The position numbers were made by a program, and so were the translations under genes. The notes beneath the pieces were generated by a model, which was not told the origin of the DNA, ran no database searches, and worked only from the letters and a program-made list of their open reading frames with translations. Positions 41,310-51,125 of a stretch of DNA of 64,000 nt are shown here, piece after piece. The first letter of the stretch is position 1; each line of letters begins with the position of its first letter. This stretch comes from Brevinematales bacterium (lineage in GTDB: Bacteria > Spirochaetota > Brevinematia > Brevinematales > GWF1-51-8), in contig JAGVBZ010000024.1 of assembly GCA_020059465.1 (NCBI GenBank), positions 1 to 64,000 on the forward strand, read 5' to 3'.

Positions 41310-42161
41310 TCAAGATTCAGGCAGTGTTTTTCTGACGACAAGTACCCGTTCGAATTGGTTATAATCCTTCACGGGCGTCTGGACAAAATACCCCTTCTCG
41401 GCGAATATCTTCGCCGCCCGCTCCCATTTATAATCTGTCTCCAGAAGGATAATCCCCTTCTCATCGAGAAGCCCGCCCGAGATCTCCGCGATACGCCGGT
41501 AGAAATCCATCCCGTCTGGGCCGCCGTACAGCGCATCGTACGGCTCGTAATCCCTCACCTCCGGGGAAAGCCGTTCCATATCGTCGTCCGAAAGGTACGG
41601 CGGGTTCGATACAATCAGGTCGAACATCGTCCCTGGCGACGGCTCAAGCGCCATCACATCCTGATACAGGATATGCACGTTGAATACGCCGAGGCTCCTG
41701 ACATTCTTCCCGGCGGTCTCGGTCGCAATATCGATCCCGATCACGGCGGCGTCGGGGAAAAGCCGTGCGAGCGATACGGTTATCGCGCCGCTTCCCACGC
41801 CTATATCGAGGATTCGCTTAAACCCCCCGCGCTCCTTTCCGATCTTTTCGGCGGTATAGATAATATGCTCCGTATCGGGGCGCGGAATCAGTACGTCGGG
41901 ATTGACGGAGAATTTGTCCTGATAGAAATAACGGTATCCGAGGATATACGCAACCGGTTCGAAACGAAGCCGCCGCCGGATCATTTTCATAATTTTATGC
42001 CTGCGGAAAAACCCGAGGGGTTCGTCCTTCCTGAGAAATATATCGATTCGTTCCAGCCCCAAGCCATGCGCGATCAGCAATCCGGCGTCGGTCTTGGGTG
42101 TCGGTATCCCCGCTTGCGCGAACTCCTCCGAGGCGTATTCGTAGATTTCCCCTATCGTCAT
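41310..42161 (-). CDS. prmC: Release factor glutamine methyltransferase PrmC
   Basis: 283 residues. An N-terminal helical domain that contacts the release factor is followed by a Rossmann methyltransferase fold: DIGVGSGA (119-126) binds SAM and NPPY (186-189) positions the glutamine side chain. It N5-methylates the Gln of the GGQ motif in RF1 and RF2. It follows prfA after a single base, the usual arrangement. Confidence 0.95.
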   Translation of the reverse strand: MTIGEIYEYASEEFAQAGIPTPKTDAGLLIAHGLGLERIDIFLRKDEPLGFFRRHKIMKMIRRRLRFEPVAYILGYRYFYQDKFSVNPDVLIPRPDTEHIIYTAEKIGKERGGFKRILDIGVGSGAITVSLARLFPDAAVIGIDIATETAGKNVRSLGVFNVHILYQDVMALEPSPGTMFDLIVSNPPYLSDDDMERLSPEVRDYEPYDALYGGPDGMDFYRRIAEISGGLLDEKGIILLETDYKWERAAKIFAEKGYFVQTPVKDYNQFERVLVVRKTLPES

Positions 42162-42162
42162 A

Positions 42163-43230
42163 CTAATCCAGTGTTTTGAGCATGGACTGCTGCTCGTCGA
42201 GAATCAGCGCGTTTATCAGTTCGTCCAAGTCGCCGTTCATGATAATATCGAGCTTATAAAGGGTGAGATTGATCCGGTGGTCGGTGATCCGGTTCTGAGG
42301 ATAGTTATAGGTGCGGATTTTTTCCGCGCGCTCCTGCGACCCGATCATCGAACGCCGGGCCTCGGTCTCCTCGCTCATGTTCTTCTGAACTTCCATATCG
42401 TACAGTTTCGCGCGCAGCACCTGCATCGCACGTTCGCGGTTCTGCAGCTGGGAACGCTCGTCCTGGCAGGTCACAACGACTCCGGTCGGGAGGTGGGTGA
42501 TGCGTACAGCAGAGTCGGTCTTGTTGACATGCTGGCCGCCCGCGCCGCTCGCGCGGTACACGTCGATACGCAGATCTTTCTCATCGACCTGCACGTCCAC
42601 TTCCTTCGCTTCGGGCATCACTGCCACCGACGCAGTGGACGTATGGACTCTTCCCCCCGCTTCGGTCAGCGGCACCCTCTGCACCCGGTGTACTCCGCTC
42701 TCATACTTCATGTATCCGTAAAGGTCTTTCCCCTTCATGGAAAAAACAATTTCCTTGTATCCGCCGAGACCGATCTCGTTGAAGTCGATGATCTCATACT
42801 TCCAGCGCTTGAGTTCGGCGTAACGGGTGTACATCCGGAAAAGGTCGCCGGCAAAAATCGCCGCCTCGTCCCCGCCCGCACCCGCGCGGATTTCTACTAT
42901 GATATTGCGGGATTTCCTCTCGTCCTTGGGGAGAAGCATCGTCAGTACTTCCTGTTCGAGCCTTGCTTTCTGCTCATACAGGTTCTCGAGTTCCGCTTTT
43001 GCCATGTCCCGGATTTCCGGGTCGCTGTCCCCGCGCATCAGAGCGTCGTTATCCTCGATCTCCTTCTCGACCGCAGCCACTTCGTTGTACTTATCGACAA
43101 ACGGTTCGAGATCGGCGCGTTCCTTTGCGGTCTTGATATATTCCTGCGTGCCGGGGCCCTTATCGGATAACGCGGCAGTCAGGTCGTTGTATTTTTTCAT
43201 GACTTCAAGAGCCTTGGGGTGCATATCCAT
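42163..43230 (-). CDS. prfA: Peptide chain release factor 1
   Basis: 355 residues. The GGQ at 231-233 triggers peptidyl-tRNA hydrolysis. The stop-codon reading tripeptide is P187-L188-T189 (PxT form of RF1, reading UAA and UAG). RAGAGGDEA and VHRVQRVP are also canonical. RF1 presence fits the use of TAG as an ordinary stop in this genome, for example in flgJ. Confidence 0.96.
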   Translation of the reverse strand: MDMHPKALEVMKKYNDLTAALSDKGPGTQEYIKTAKERADLEPFVDKYNEVAAVEKEIEDNDALMRGDSDPEIRDMAKAELENLYEQKARLEQEVLTMLLPKDERKSRNIIVEIRAGAGGDEAAIFAGDLFRMYTRYAELKRWKYEIIDFNEIGLGGYKEIVFSMKGKDLYGYMKYESGVHRVQRVPLTEAGGRVHTSTASVAVMPEAKEVDVQVDEKDLRIDVYRASGAGGQHVNKTDSAVRITHLPTGVVVTCQDERSQLQNRERAMQVLRAKLYDMEVQKNMSEETEARRSMIGSQERAEKIRTYNYPQNRITDHRINLTLYKLDIIMNGDLDELINALILDEQQSMLKTLD

Positions 43231-43283
43231 GCCTCCTGTGATATTGAAATATTATAGCATGGAACATGAAAAATGTGAAGGTA

Positions 43284-43394
43284 CTGCGTACGGCTAATCC
43301 CGATATCAGCATGCTCCCCTATCCATACCGTCAGACCGTGCTGTGTGTTTTCCTATTCACCGTTTCTCATTCGTACGGCTAATCCCGATATCAG
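43284..43394. repeat. Two direct copies of the GTACGGCTAATCCCGATAT core
   Basis: CTGCGTACGGCTAATCC plus CGATATCAG at about 43284-43309, and TCGTACGGCTAATCC plus CGATATCAG at about 43371-43394, 87 bp apart. The period is close to the 91-94 bp of the tandem array at the left edge, suggesting an eroded tandem of the same unit in the gap between prfA and the DUF4914 gene. Confidence 0.65.
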
Positions 43395-43510
43395 GATACT
43401 GGATTATTCCCCGGACCGCTCCCCGAATCTAAAAAACAATCCGTAGTTTGCATAAAGAGAGTGTTAGAATAATTTCGGGGTTTTTTCTGTTTCAATGCCT
43501 GATTTTTTCT

Positions 43511-43539
43511 TTGACGCGCCCTCAAATCCATGTTATAAT
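43511..43539 (+). promoter_or_regulatory. Promoter of the DUF4914 gene
   Basis: TTGACG at 43511-43516, a 17 bp spacer and TATAAT at 43534-43539. The start near 43546 lies inside an upstream extension of the reading frame, which rules out the 5' start at 43448 and supports ATG 43616. Confidence 0.65.
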
Positions 43540-43615
43540 ATTCCGCATATTGTCGGGCAATATAGGGTACAACTCTTATTCCAGACAGGTCATAAATATA
43601 TTGAAGGGAAACGAT

Positions 43616-45520
43616 ATGAAAACCTTTGCGGAAATCAGTTCCAAACTACGCCTGAATCCGGAAATCGAAACGTTTTTAAAGAGCGCGAAATCCGTCGTAT
43701 TTGTAGAAAACCATGCCGAGCTTTTCGGTCTGACTGTACCGGAAACCAATCCGAAGGGATTCTATAATGTCGAATATGAGCTTCCGAGCAAGCGTACAAT
43801 TCAGGAAGCGTATGTCTGCAAGGTGACCAACGGGATTGCCGTAAACTACTTCGAGCCGTATATGCGCCGGCGCGATCCGGACACCATGCTCATCGGAGAC
43901 AGCTTCCCGACCGATAAAACCCGTTATACCGACGTGTATGGAAAACCGTTCGATTCCCTCCGTGCGGAAACGTTCGAATGGATGAAAGGTGTCGACCTGA
44001 TCGCGATGCCCTTTGTTGCGGGGAACGACGAGACAGGAGTTCATTCGCTCGCTGTGGTGCCAAAAAACGCCGCGTTCTTCGCGTTCGGCCTCTCCCTTCT
44101 GCAGGGAATAACCGACCTTTCGGAGTTTAACGGGGTATTTGCGCCGAAATGCGTAGCCTATGTGGCGCCTCCCTTCCGGCACACCCATTTCAACGGAAAA
44201 CAGAAAGTGATTCATAACCGTCTCAAGGACCAATACGAAATATTCAGCTATAATCTCTATCCCGGCCCGAGCGCTAAAAAAGGCGTATACGGAGCCCTGC
44301 TGCATTTCGGTGAAAACGAAGGATGGCTCACTAACCACGCCTCGCTCGTGCAGGTTGTTACGCCCTACGACAATAAAGTGAACATCATGCATGAGGGTGC
44401 GAGCGGCGGGGGGAAGTCCGAGATGAACGAGCATGTGCACCGCGAGTTCGACGGATCGCTCCGTTTCGGAGTGAACACTGTCACCGGAGAGGAAAAGTTC
44501 CTGATACTTCCGAAGGGATGCAGCATCAATCCTGTCACCGATGATATGGCTATGTGCCCGCCATTAGCGCAGAAGGGTAACGGTAAATTGACCGCGCTTG
44601 ACGCAGAGAACGGATGGTTTATCCGTGTCGACCATATAAAGAATTACGGTACTGACCCTGATATAGAATCCCGTTCCATCCATCCCAAAACCCCGCTATT
44701 GTTTTTAAATATCGAGGCGCAGCCGGACAGCACCGCGCTCTTATGGGAGCATATCGAGGATGCTCCGGGCACCTCCTGTCCGAACCCCCGGGTCATTATC
44801 CCGAGGAAATGTGTCCCGTCCATTGTCAATAAACCCGTCAGCGTGGACATACGAAGTTTCGGGGTGCGTACCCCTCCATGCACGCGCGAGAATCCGACAT
44901 ACGGTATCCTCGGGCTGTTTCATATACTGCCTCCTGCGCTCGCATGGATATGGCGTCTCGTCTCGCCGCGCGGACATGACAATCCCAGCATCATCAATAC
45001 GGAAGGGATGAGTTCCGAGGGAGTCGGTTCATACTGGCCGTTTGCGACCGGTCTTAAAATCAATCATGCGAATCTTCTGCTGAAACAGATCACAGATAAT
45101 CCGCGCGTACACTACAGCATCAGTCCCGTAAAACACGTCGGGGCGTGGAATGTCGGGTTTATGCCGCTTTGGATTATGCGTGAATACATTTCCCGCCGCG
45201 GCGGCATCCGTTTCACCCGTGAAGAACTGTCGCCGTCGAGATGCACCCTGCTCGGGTACTCGGTCAATAAATTAGTAGTCGAGAGTCAGATGTTCGATAT
45301 CGGATACATGAAAGTCGAGCATCAGCCGGAAGTGGGGATTGAGGCATACGACAAAGGCGCAAAGAGCTTAACCGATTACTTCAAGGCGGAGCTTCGCGCG
45401 TTTAATCAGCCGGAACTCGACCCACTCGGCAGAAAGATCATCGACTGTTTCGAAAAAGGCGGCTCAATGCAGGACTTCGAGAGCATGATCGAAACAGAAA
45501 CGATTTTTCTCGACGACTGA
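43616..45520 (+). CDS. DUF4914, PEP carboxykinase-like protein
   Basis: 634 residues from ATG 43616, preceded by AAGGGA and a consensus promoter. Near residue 260 lies [11 protein letters not shown], a P-loop of the type found in PEP carboxykinases, and further on [19 protein letters not shown] and [12 protein letters not shown]4914 proteins are PEPCK-like kinases of unknown reaction found in anaerobes and spirochaetes. With ppdK in the same window it points to PEP/oxaloacetate metabolism, but a substrate cannot be named. It is a single-gene transcript. Confidence 0.75.
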   Translation: MKTFAEISSKLRLNPEIETFLKSAKSVVFVENHAELFGLTVPETNPKGFYNVEYELPSKRTIQEAYVCKVTNGIAVNYFEPYMRRRDPDTMLIGDSFPTDKTRYTDVYGKPFDSLRAETFEWMKGVDLIAMPFVAGNDETGVHSLAVVPKNAAFFAFGLSLLQGITDLSEFNGVFAPKCVAYVAPPFRHTHFNGKQKVIHNRLKDQYEIFSYNLYPGPSAKKGVYGALLHFGENEGWLTNHASLVQVVTPYDNKVNIMHEGASGGGKSEMNEHVHREFDGSLRFGVNTVTGEEKFLILPKGCSINPVTDDMAMCPPLAQKGNGKLTALDAENGWFIRVDHIKNYGTDPDIESRSIHPKTPLLFLNIEAQPDSTALLWEHIEDAPGTSCPNPRVIIPRKCVPSIVNKPVSVDIRSFGVRTPPCTRENPTYGILGLFHILPPALAWIWRLVSPRGHDNPSIINTEGMSSEGVGSYWPFATGLKINHANLLLKQITDNPRVHYSISPVKHVGAWNVGFMPLWIMREYISRRGGIRFTREELSPSRCTLLGYSVNKLVVESQMFDIGYMKVEHQPEVGIEAYDKGAKSLTDYFKAELRAFNQPELDPLGRKIIDCFEKGGSMQDFESMIETETIFLDD

Positions 45521-45623
45521 TTTCGCCCGAACATCATGGATTCAAACCCAAGCGGGAAAGAACAAAAATCCCTGAGTGTGCCCGGTGTTTTTAGTTGAAA
45601 GAACAAATCAAACTTCGATAACA

Positions 45624-45657
45624 CACCGCCCGGTATTAACCTCAATACGGGGCGGTG
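45624..45657. terminator. Hairpin between convergent genes
   Basis: CACCGCCCGGTATT and AATACGGGGCGGTG pair over 14 bp with one mismatch around a six-base loop. It lies between the convergent DUF4914 and beta-helix genes. No T-run adjoins it on either side, so it may act as a barrier or processing site rather than a classic terminator. Confidence 0.6.
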
Positions 45658-45672
45658 CGGGTAACGATACCG

Positions 45673-46893
45673 TCAGTCTCCATAATTCTCTTCGCCATCA
45701 AAGCTCTCCGCCTGATCAAACAATATCCCTTTCTCGAAGTCTTTTTTCGAATAGACTTTTTCGTTTATTGTAATACCGGCCTTATCGTAGAACTTGCATT
45801 TGTCGACAACCAGCCTGACACAATCACCGATATTAATCCCGCCCCCGTTGTTCTTAAATTCGCAGCCGAGTATCTCGAGGTTTTGTACGCCGTAGATTTC
45901 CAGGCTGGAATCGACATGATTGAGGAACTTTGTGTTCTTTATGGTGATACTCTTTAAAGTACTCAGCCATAATCCCCAGTAACCGGAACCGTCGATTGTG
46001 CAATCCTCAAGGGTGAGCGATTCGTTGTCGTACCCGTAGATAACATTCCCGGAACAAATCAATTCCTTGGGAGGATTGTAATGCTTGAAATGGAGATTTT
46101 TCAGGACGATATTCTTACATTCATAAATATCCACTACATTCGCGTTCTCATCTTTAATATAAATATTGACCTCACCCTCGCCGGCTAAGGTAAGATTACC
46201 CTTATTTTCAATCGATAAGGTGCTTTTAAGGTAGTACGTTCCTTTTGCAATAGTAATCACCTCCCCCGATTCTGCGCCATATATCGCGTTTACCAAATCC
46301 TCTACGGTGGAAATCTTATTCTTAACCGCTTCCGGTTCGTCGGGTTTCCCGTCCAGTACGTTCTTAAGATACGGCGCAGGAATCCATCCCTTATAGCCTT
46401 TGGATGTTTCGACCATCACCCAGACACCTTGGACAGACTTCCCGCTTACCTTGAACATTTCTTTCTGATCGGTCTGATACTGCTTGTACGATACGATCTC
46501 ACCCTTTTTACACGCGGTTAAAACAAGTGCTCCGCTATGCGGGTCGGCAAACAGGCTTGTTTTATCAACGGTAACTTCCATCGCGTTTTTCTTCTTCAGC
46601 GCCCCGGCGAATACCCATCCCTGTTTTCCGTTCTCGGCCTGCACCAGCACCCAAGGCGCGGTATATTTTACCCCGCGAAGCTCTATGGTTATCTCATCCT
46701 TTGTCTTTTTACCGAGAAACACCACATCCTCGCCCTCAGCAAGCTGGTGTACCACCTTTGAGGTGAGGCTTGGTTTATCGCGCAGGTTCAGCTTATCCAC
46801 CCATGCGTAGTACGATTTGTCCATCAGCACTTCTTTTGAGTAGCCAGCACCCGAAATCAGTACCAGCAATACGGCTCCCATCAATTTTTTCAA
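45673..46893 (-). CDS. Exported SH3b plus parallel beta-helix protein
   Basis: About 406 residues. I choose TTG 46893 because GGGAGGG lies just before it and it gives a clean signal peptide (MKKLMGAVLLVLISGAGYSK); an ATG six codons upstream would place that site inside the gene. Two bacterial SH3-like domains follow (about residues 28-105, YYAWVDKLNLRDKPSLTSKVV; and about 120-195, GWIPAPYLK), then a right-handed beta-helix from about 210 with coils such as GNLTLAGEGEVNIYI and SLEIYGVQNLEILGCEF. A wall-binding or polysaccharide-related role is plausible. No enzymatic residues are evident. Confidence 0.78.
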   Translation of the reverse strand: MKKLMGAVLLVLISGAGYSKEVLMDKSYYAWVDKLNLRDKPSLTSKVVHQLAEGEDVVFLGKKTKDEITIELRGVKYTAPWVLVQAENGKQGWVFAGALKKKNAMEVTVDKTSLFADPHSGALVLTACKKGEIVSYKQYQTDQKEMFKVSGKSVQGVWVMVETSKGYKGWIPAPYLKNVLDGKPDEPEAVKNKISTVEDLVNAIYGAESGEVITIAKGTYYLKSTLSIENKGNLTLAGEGEVNIYIKDENANVVDIYECKNIVLKNLHFKHYNPPKELICSGNVIYGYDNESLTLEDCTIDGSGYWGLWLSTLKSITIKNTKFLNHVDSSLEIYGVQNLEILGCEFKNNGGGINIGDCVRLVVDKCKFYDKAGITINEKVYSKKDFEKGILFDQAESFDGEENYGD

Positions 46894-47192
46894 ATTACCC
46901 TCCCTTTCCATAATTTTTCATACATAAATAAAACGTTCCCCGTCAATAATCGCCGGGATTCATTCTGACATCATCGGGGATTTTTTTCAATCTTTTCGAT
47001 GAAAATATATGAAAATGGCTGATGAAACGGGGTATCAGACGAACAAAAAATTACGGTCTTTTCCTGTGATGCGATACGCAACGCGGTGAATCAGTTTGTT
47101 TATTTCATGAAATGATATATCGATACTTGGCAAACCCGGCCGGATTCGCTCGCGATATTAAAAACACTTTATCGACACACCAAAAAGCGGAG

Positions 47193-48545
47193 CTATGTTT
47201 TCAGGCTGTTGATCGATTCGTTCAGTTCGGACATGGACGACATATAGATATGCACGCTGTTTTTAATATGCACGATATAATCCGAAAGCCCTGACAGAAA
47301 ACCGATCATGTTGGACATCTGGGACTCGAATTTCATAAGCGAGGCTTCCGTACGGACAACCGAATCGTCGATAAGGGAGATTTCATCCACCACCCGGTTC
47401 GACTCATTTTCTATATCCAACGAAATCGTTTTCAGGCCGTCGACGGATATTTTTATTTTATCGTTATTCTGAGATAAACTCTCGACCCCGTTTTGGATAC
47501 TCTGAAGCGAAACATCCACCTTTTCGGACTCGCTTTTTATCTTATCGAAAATTTCATTCAGGGCGTTCCCCGCCGTATTCAGCATATTGATATTGTCAAT
47601 CGTATGCTGGAGGGATTTTGAAATTTTCTCGGTGTTCTGATATGTCACCCGCGAAAGATTCCGGATCTCCTGGGCGACTATACTGAACCCCGCGCCGAAC
47701 GCTCCCGCATGCGCCGCCTCAATCGCGGCGTTCATCGCGAGCATATTGGTGCGGTCGGCGACATCGCTGATCAGCATTACGATTTCCATCATCTCGTCGG
47801 AATCCTTTTCCAGCCTCTTCAGGTGGTGATTATTTTCGGTGATCCGCTGAACTCCCGAATTGACCGCGTCGCTCAGTTTCACCATCTCGGTTTTTCTATC
47901 GGTAGCCGAAAGATTGATAAAATCGATCGAATGTGAAACCTGTTCGAACAGCGTGAAGAAGTCCTTAAAAATCTCCCCCTGAGCCTCGATCTTTTTCAGC
48001 ATCCCGTACATTTTATTGGTCATATTTTTCAGGGAAAGGGAGATATGCGAGGTCTCGTCACGCAAGGCTTTCCATTTCTGATCGGTGTCCTCGCTTACCT
48101 TTTCAGCCTGCTCGCGGTTTTTATTCATCTCCGCGGTTACCTCCAGACATCCCTCCGCCGAGGTGGACGCCGTCTGAAAACTCGCATGGACTTCCCGTAT
48201 CAGTTTCCTGAAATTATCGATCAGCAAATTGATTATCCCGGCGGTAATTCCGATTTCATCGTTACTGGAAACCGAGATCGACTTGCTGAGATCGCCGTTC
48301 TCGATCATACTGTTGATCTGATTTTTCAGAGTTTGAAGCGATTTGATAAAGGTCGATTTTGCGATAAAAAAAGACGTCATTACGACAAGAATACCCGCCC
48401 CCACACACAGCAGGGTAAACGGCAAAGCGAGTTCGGGAGATTTATACTCCGTAAAGAATCCTGCGAATACGGGAAAAACCAGGCCCACCCCGATACCGAT
48501 AGATAATGAAATAACGTAGAACCGCCGAAAGAGATTTTTCTTCAT
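47193..48545 (-). CDS. Methyl-accepting chemotaxis protein without periplasmic domain
   Basis: 450 residues. Two membrane helices close together (about 12-30 and 42-62) with only a short loop between, a HAMP segment (about 63-115), and the signalling coiled coil. The tip DVADRTNMLAMNAAIEAAHAG followed by GAGFSIVAQEIRNLS contains the conserved CheA/CheW contact. It lacks a ligand-binding domain, so it probably senses in the membrane or cytoplasm. The C-terminal CheR/CheB pentapeptide is absent. It has no adjacent che genes; cheW-cheY-cheA lie 3 kb away. Confidence 0.9.
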   Translation of the reverse strand: MKKNLFRRFYVISLSIGIGVGLVFPVFAGFFTEYKSPELALPFTLLCVGAGILVVMTSFFIAKSTFIKSLQTLKNQINSMIENGDLSKSISVSSNDEIGITAGIINLLIDNFRKLIREVHASFQTASTSAEGCLEVTAEMNKNREQAEKVSEDTDQKWKALRDETSHISLSLKNMTNKMYGMLKKIEAQGEIFKDFFTLFEQVSHSIDFINLSATDRKTEMVKLSDAVNSGVQRITENNHHLKRLEKDSDEMMEIVMLISDVADRTNMLAMNAAIEAAHAGAFGAGFSIVAQEIRNLSRVTYQNTEKISKSLQHTIDNINMLNTAGNALNEIFDKIKSESEKVDVSLQSIQNGVESLSQNNDKIKISVDGLKTISLDIENESNRVVDEISLIDDSVVRTEASLMKFESQMSNMIGFLSGLSDYIVHIKNSVHIYMSSMSELNESINSLKT

Positions 48546-48584
48546 CGGTTTGCCCCCAGACCTCTGATGTTTTTCTCCACACTA

Positions 48585-49154
48585 TTATTCGATATACCCT
48601 AAATCTTTCAGGTGATTGATAATCGCCCGCATAGGCGCCCCGACGACGTTGTCGAAATCCCCGGAAAGTATATCGATCAACTGGTCGTTGTCCTGCACAC
48701 CGTATCCCCCCGCAAACTTTGTCACCGGATGGTTTTCCACATAATCTGAAATAAATTCGTCGCTCAGGTTCTTCAGGTAAAGCACCGTCTCGACCTGATC
48801 GTTAATCTCAAGCCCGAGCCGTTTATTGACTATCGCATATCCGGTCATAACAATCTGCCGTTTCCCGCGTATCTGCTTCAGTATCCGTATTGCGTCTTTT
48901 TTATCACGGGGCTTGCCGATTATTTCCCCATCGCAGACCACTACCGTATCGAAACCGATGGTTATATCGTCTGGAAATTTCTGCGCGACTTCCACAGCCT
49001 TCATCAATGCAAGCGTGCAGACCAGTTTCCTCGGGTCGGTGATAGCCACCGCTTCCTCGTCAACCTTCGACACGGCAATCGCGAAATGTTTTATGTGAGC
49101 CTCAAATAAGCGCTTCCTTCCTTCGGACGCGCTCGCGAGTATCACTCTATTCAT
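48585..49154 (-). CDS. maf: Maf-family nucleotide pyrophosphatase
   Basis: About 189 residues from ATG 49154 (two further ATGs lie just upstream). Family motifs: the N-terminal LASASEGRKRLF, KVDEEAV, DTVVVCDGEIIGKP and AGGYGVQDN. Maf proteins hydrolyse noncanonical or modified nucleoside triphosphates and delay cell division when overproduced. It overlaps the lepA stop codon by 8 bp and is probably co-transcribed with lepA. Confidence 0.9.
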   Translation of the reverse strand: MNRVILASASEGRKRLFEAHIKHFAIAVSKVDEEAVAITDPRKLVCTLALMKAVEVAQKFPDDITIGFDTVVVCDGEIIGKPRDKKDAIRILKQIRGKRQIVMTGYAIVNKRLGLEINDQVETVLYLKNLSDEFISDYVENHPVTKFAGGYGVQDNDQLIDILSGDFDNVVGAPMRAIINHLKDLGYIE

Positions 49155-50958
49155 CATCACTCCGTTTGAGTATTTCTACAAACGCTTCCTGAGGAATATT
49201 AACATTCCCTATAGTCTTCATCCGTTTTTTACCTTCTTTCTGTTTCTCAAGGAGTTTGCGTTTCCGCGAGATGTCTCCCCCGTAGCATTTCGCGGTCACA
49301 TCCTTCCTTAACGCGGATATCGTCTCACGGGCGACTATTTTCGCACCGACAGCCGCCTGTATCGGTATCTGGAATAAATGCCTCGGGATCAGTTCGCGCA
49401 GCTTCTTCACGACACCGCGCCCGCGCCGTTCGATGCCCTCTTTATGCACCATCTGAGATAACGCATCCACCGGCCTTCCGCCGACCAGTATATCCATCTT
49501 CACCACTTCGCTGTCGCGGAACTCGAGGAATTCGTAATCGAAAGACGCATATCCCTTCGTGAACGATTTCAGTTTATCGTAAAAATCGTATATGATCTCC
49601 GCCAGCGGAAGTTCGACAAATATCTCGATACGCCCGGTGTCGATATAGATCAGGTTGGTCTGAATTCCGCGCCGTTCCTGTACCAGCTGCATGACCTGAC
49701 CCATAAAGTCCTTCGGCATGATAATATTCGCCTTCACATACGGCTCTTCAACTCTGGCTATTTTACTGATATCGGGGAATTCCGTCGCATTCTCAATAGT
49801 GAAAACCTCTCCGCTGGTCAGGGTAATCCGGTATTCGACAGACGGGACTGTAGAGATGATATTCAGATCGAACTCTTTTTCCAGCCGTTCCTGAATGATT
49901 TCCAGATGGAGAAGCCCCAGAAAACCGCATTTATATCCCATCCCGAGTGCCGCAGAGTTCCATTTTATAAACGACAGCGATGCGTCGTTCATCTTCAGTT
50001 TATGGAGCGCCTCGGTGAAACCCTCAAACTCTTCCCCGTCTGCGGTAAACAGTCCCGCGAATACGTACGCCTTGGGTTCCTTATAGCCGGGGAGCGCCTT
50101 AGCGCAGGGTTTTTCCGTATGAGTGATCGTATCGCCCACACCGAACTCGCTGACCGACTTGATCCCCGCGATAATATATCCGACCTCGCCGGCGCGGAGA
50201 GAATCTTTTGGAATCAGTTTGAGCTGATATGTCCCGACCTCTTCCAATTCGTATTCTTTGCCCGACCGCATAAACCGGACGCTTTCGCCGGGTTTTACCT
50301 CGCCCGCGATGATGCGTACTTTTACTACAACCCCGCGGTAGATATCGTAATAAGAATCGTAAATCAGCGCCTGAAGCCGTGCGTTCTCGTCCCCCTTCGG
50401 CGGGGGGATTCTGAGCGCGATACCCTCCAGAAGCTCGGAGATACCCAGCCCGCGTTTGGCGCTGACCAACAGCGCGCCTTCGGGATCGAGGCCTAAATCC
50501 TGTTCGATCTGCTCCTTGACCATCTCGAGATGCGCGGTCGGCAGATCGATTTTATTGATAACGGGAATAATTTCCAGATCGTGCTCGAGCGCCACGAAAA
50601 AATGGGATAGCGTCTGCGCCTGAATCCCCTGCGATGCGTCGATCATCAGGAGAACGCCCTCGCATGCCGCGAGACTGCGCGACACCTCGTAGGAAAAGTC
50701 TACGTGGCCGGGGGTATCAATCATATTATAGGTATACTGGGTCTTATCCTTCGCACGGTAGGGAACCGACACTGTCTGCGCTTTTACGGTGATTCCATGC
50801 TGCTTCTCGACCTCCATCGAATCGAGTACCTGAGTTTCGCCTTTCGATGCGTCATACATACCGTTTAATTCGAGAATACGGTCGGCGAGAGTGGATTTCC
50901 CATGGTCAATGTGTGCGATAATTGAAAAATTCCTGATAGTATCCCTGTAGGACGGCAT
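49147..50958 (-). CDS. lepA: Elongation factor 4 (LepA)
   Basis: 603 residues. The GTPase domain has IAHIDHGKST, DTPGHVDF and NKIDLP. The EF4-specific C-terminal domain with GGDISRKRKLLEKQKEGKKRMK follows the EF-G-like domains III and V. LepA is a back-translocase or 30S assembly factor that acts on the ribosome. The start is supported by position; the leader contains AGCTCC-like sequence only weakly resembling a ribosome-binding site. Confidence 0.96.
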   Translation of the reverse strand: MPSYRDTIRNFSIIAHIDHGKSTLADRILELNGMYDASKGETQVLDSMEVEKQHGITVKAQTVSVPYRAKDKTQYTYNMIDTPGHVDFSYEVSRSLAACEGVLLMIDASQGIQAQTLSHFFVALEHDLEIIPVINKIDLPTAHLEMVKEQIEQDLGLDPEGALLVSAKRGLGISELLEGIALRIPPPKGDENARLQALIYDSYYDIYRGVVVKVRIIAGEVKPGESVRFMRSGKEYELEEVGTYQLKLIPKDSLRAGEVGYIIAGIKSVSEFGVGDTITHTEKPCAKALPGYKEPKAYVFAGLFTADGEEFEGFTEALHKLKMNDASLSFIKWNSAALGMGYKCGFLGLLHLEIIQERLEKEFDLNIISTVPSVEYRITLTSGEVFTIENATEFPDISKIARVEEPYVKANIIMPKDFMGQVMQLVQERRGIQTNLIYIDTGRIEIFVELPLAEIIYDFYDKLKSFTKGYASFDYEFLEFRDSEVVKMDILVGGRPVDALSQMVHKEGIERRGRGVVKKLRELIPRHLFQIPIQAAVGAKIVARETISALRKDVTAKCYGGDISRKRKLLEKQKEGKKRMKTIGNVNIPQEAFVEILKRSDDE

Positions 50959-51125
50959 ATTAGCTCCAATTAAATAGTCGAAATATTATAAGGTAAGTAG
51001 GAAAATTAATCAATAGTCAGTCCGCACCGGTTGAAGGAAACGCGCGACAGCCATGAAATCAATAAACAGTTTTGCTATGAATGAACGAAGGGATCGGTTT
51101 ATCATGAAGAAAGGATTATACAGGG

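Noticed and set aside
43448-43615. 5' extension of the DUF4914 gene
   Set aside because: A consensus promoter lies inside it at 43511-43539, and ATG 43616 has AAGGGA before it.
50959-51125. Further small gene or RNA after the 59-residue gene
   Set aside because: No open frame with a ribosome-binding site, no tRNA-like fold and no clear terminator were found.
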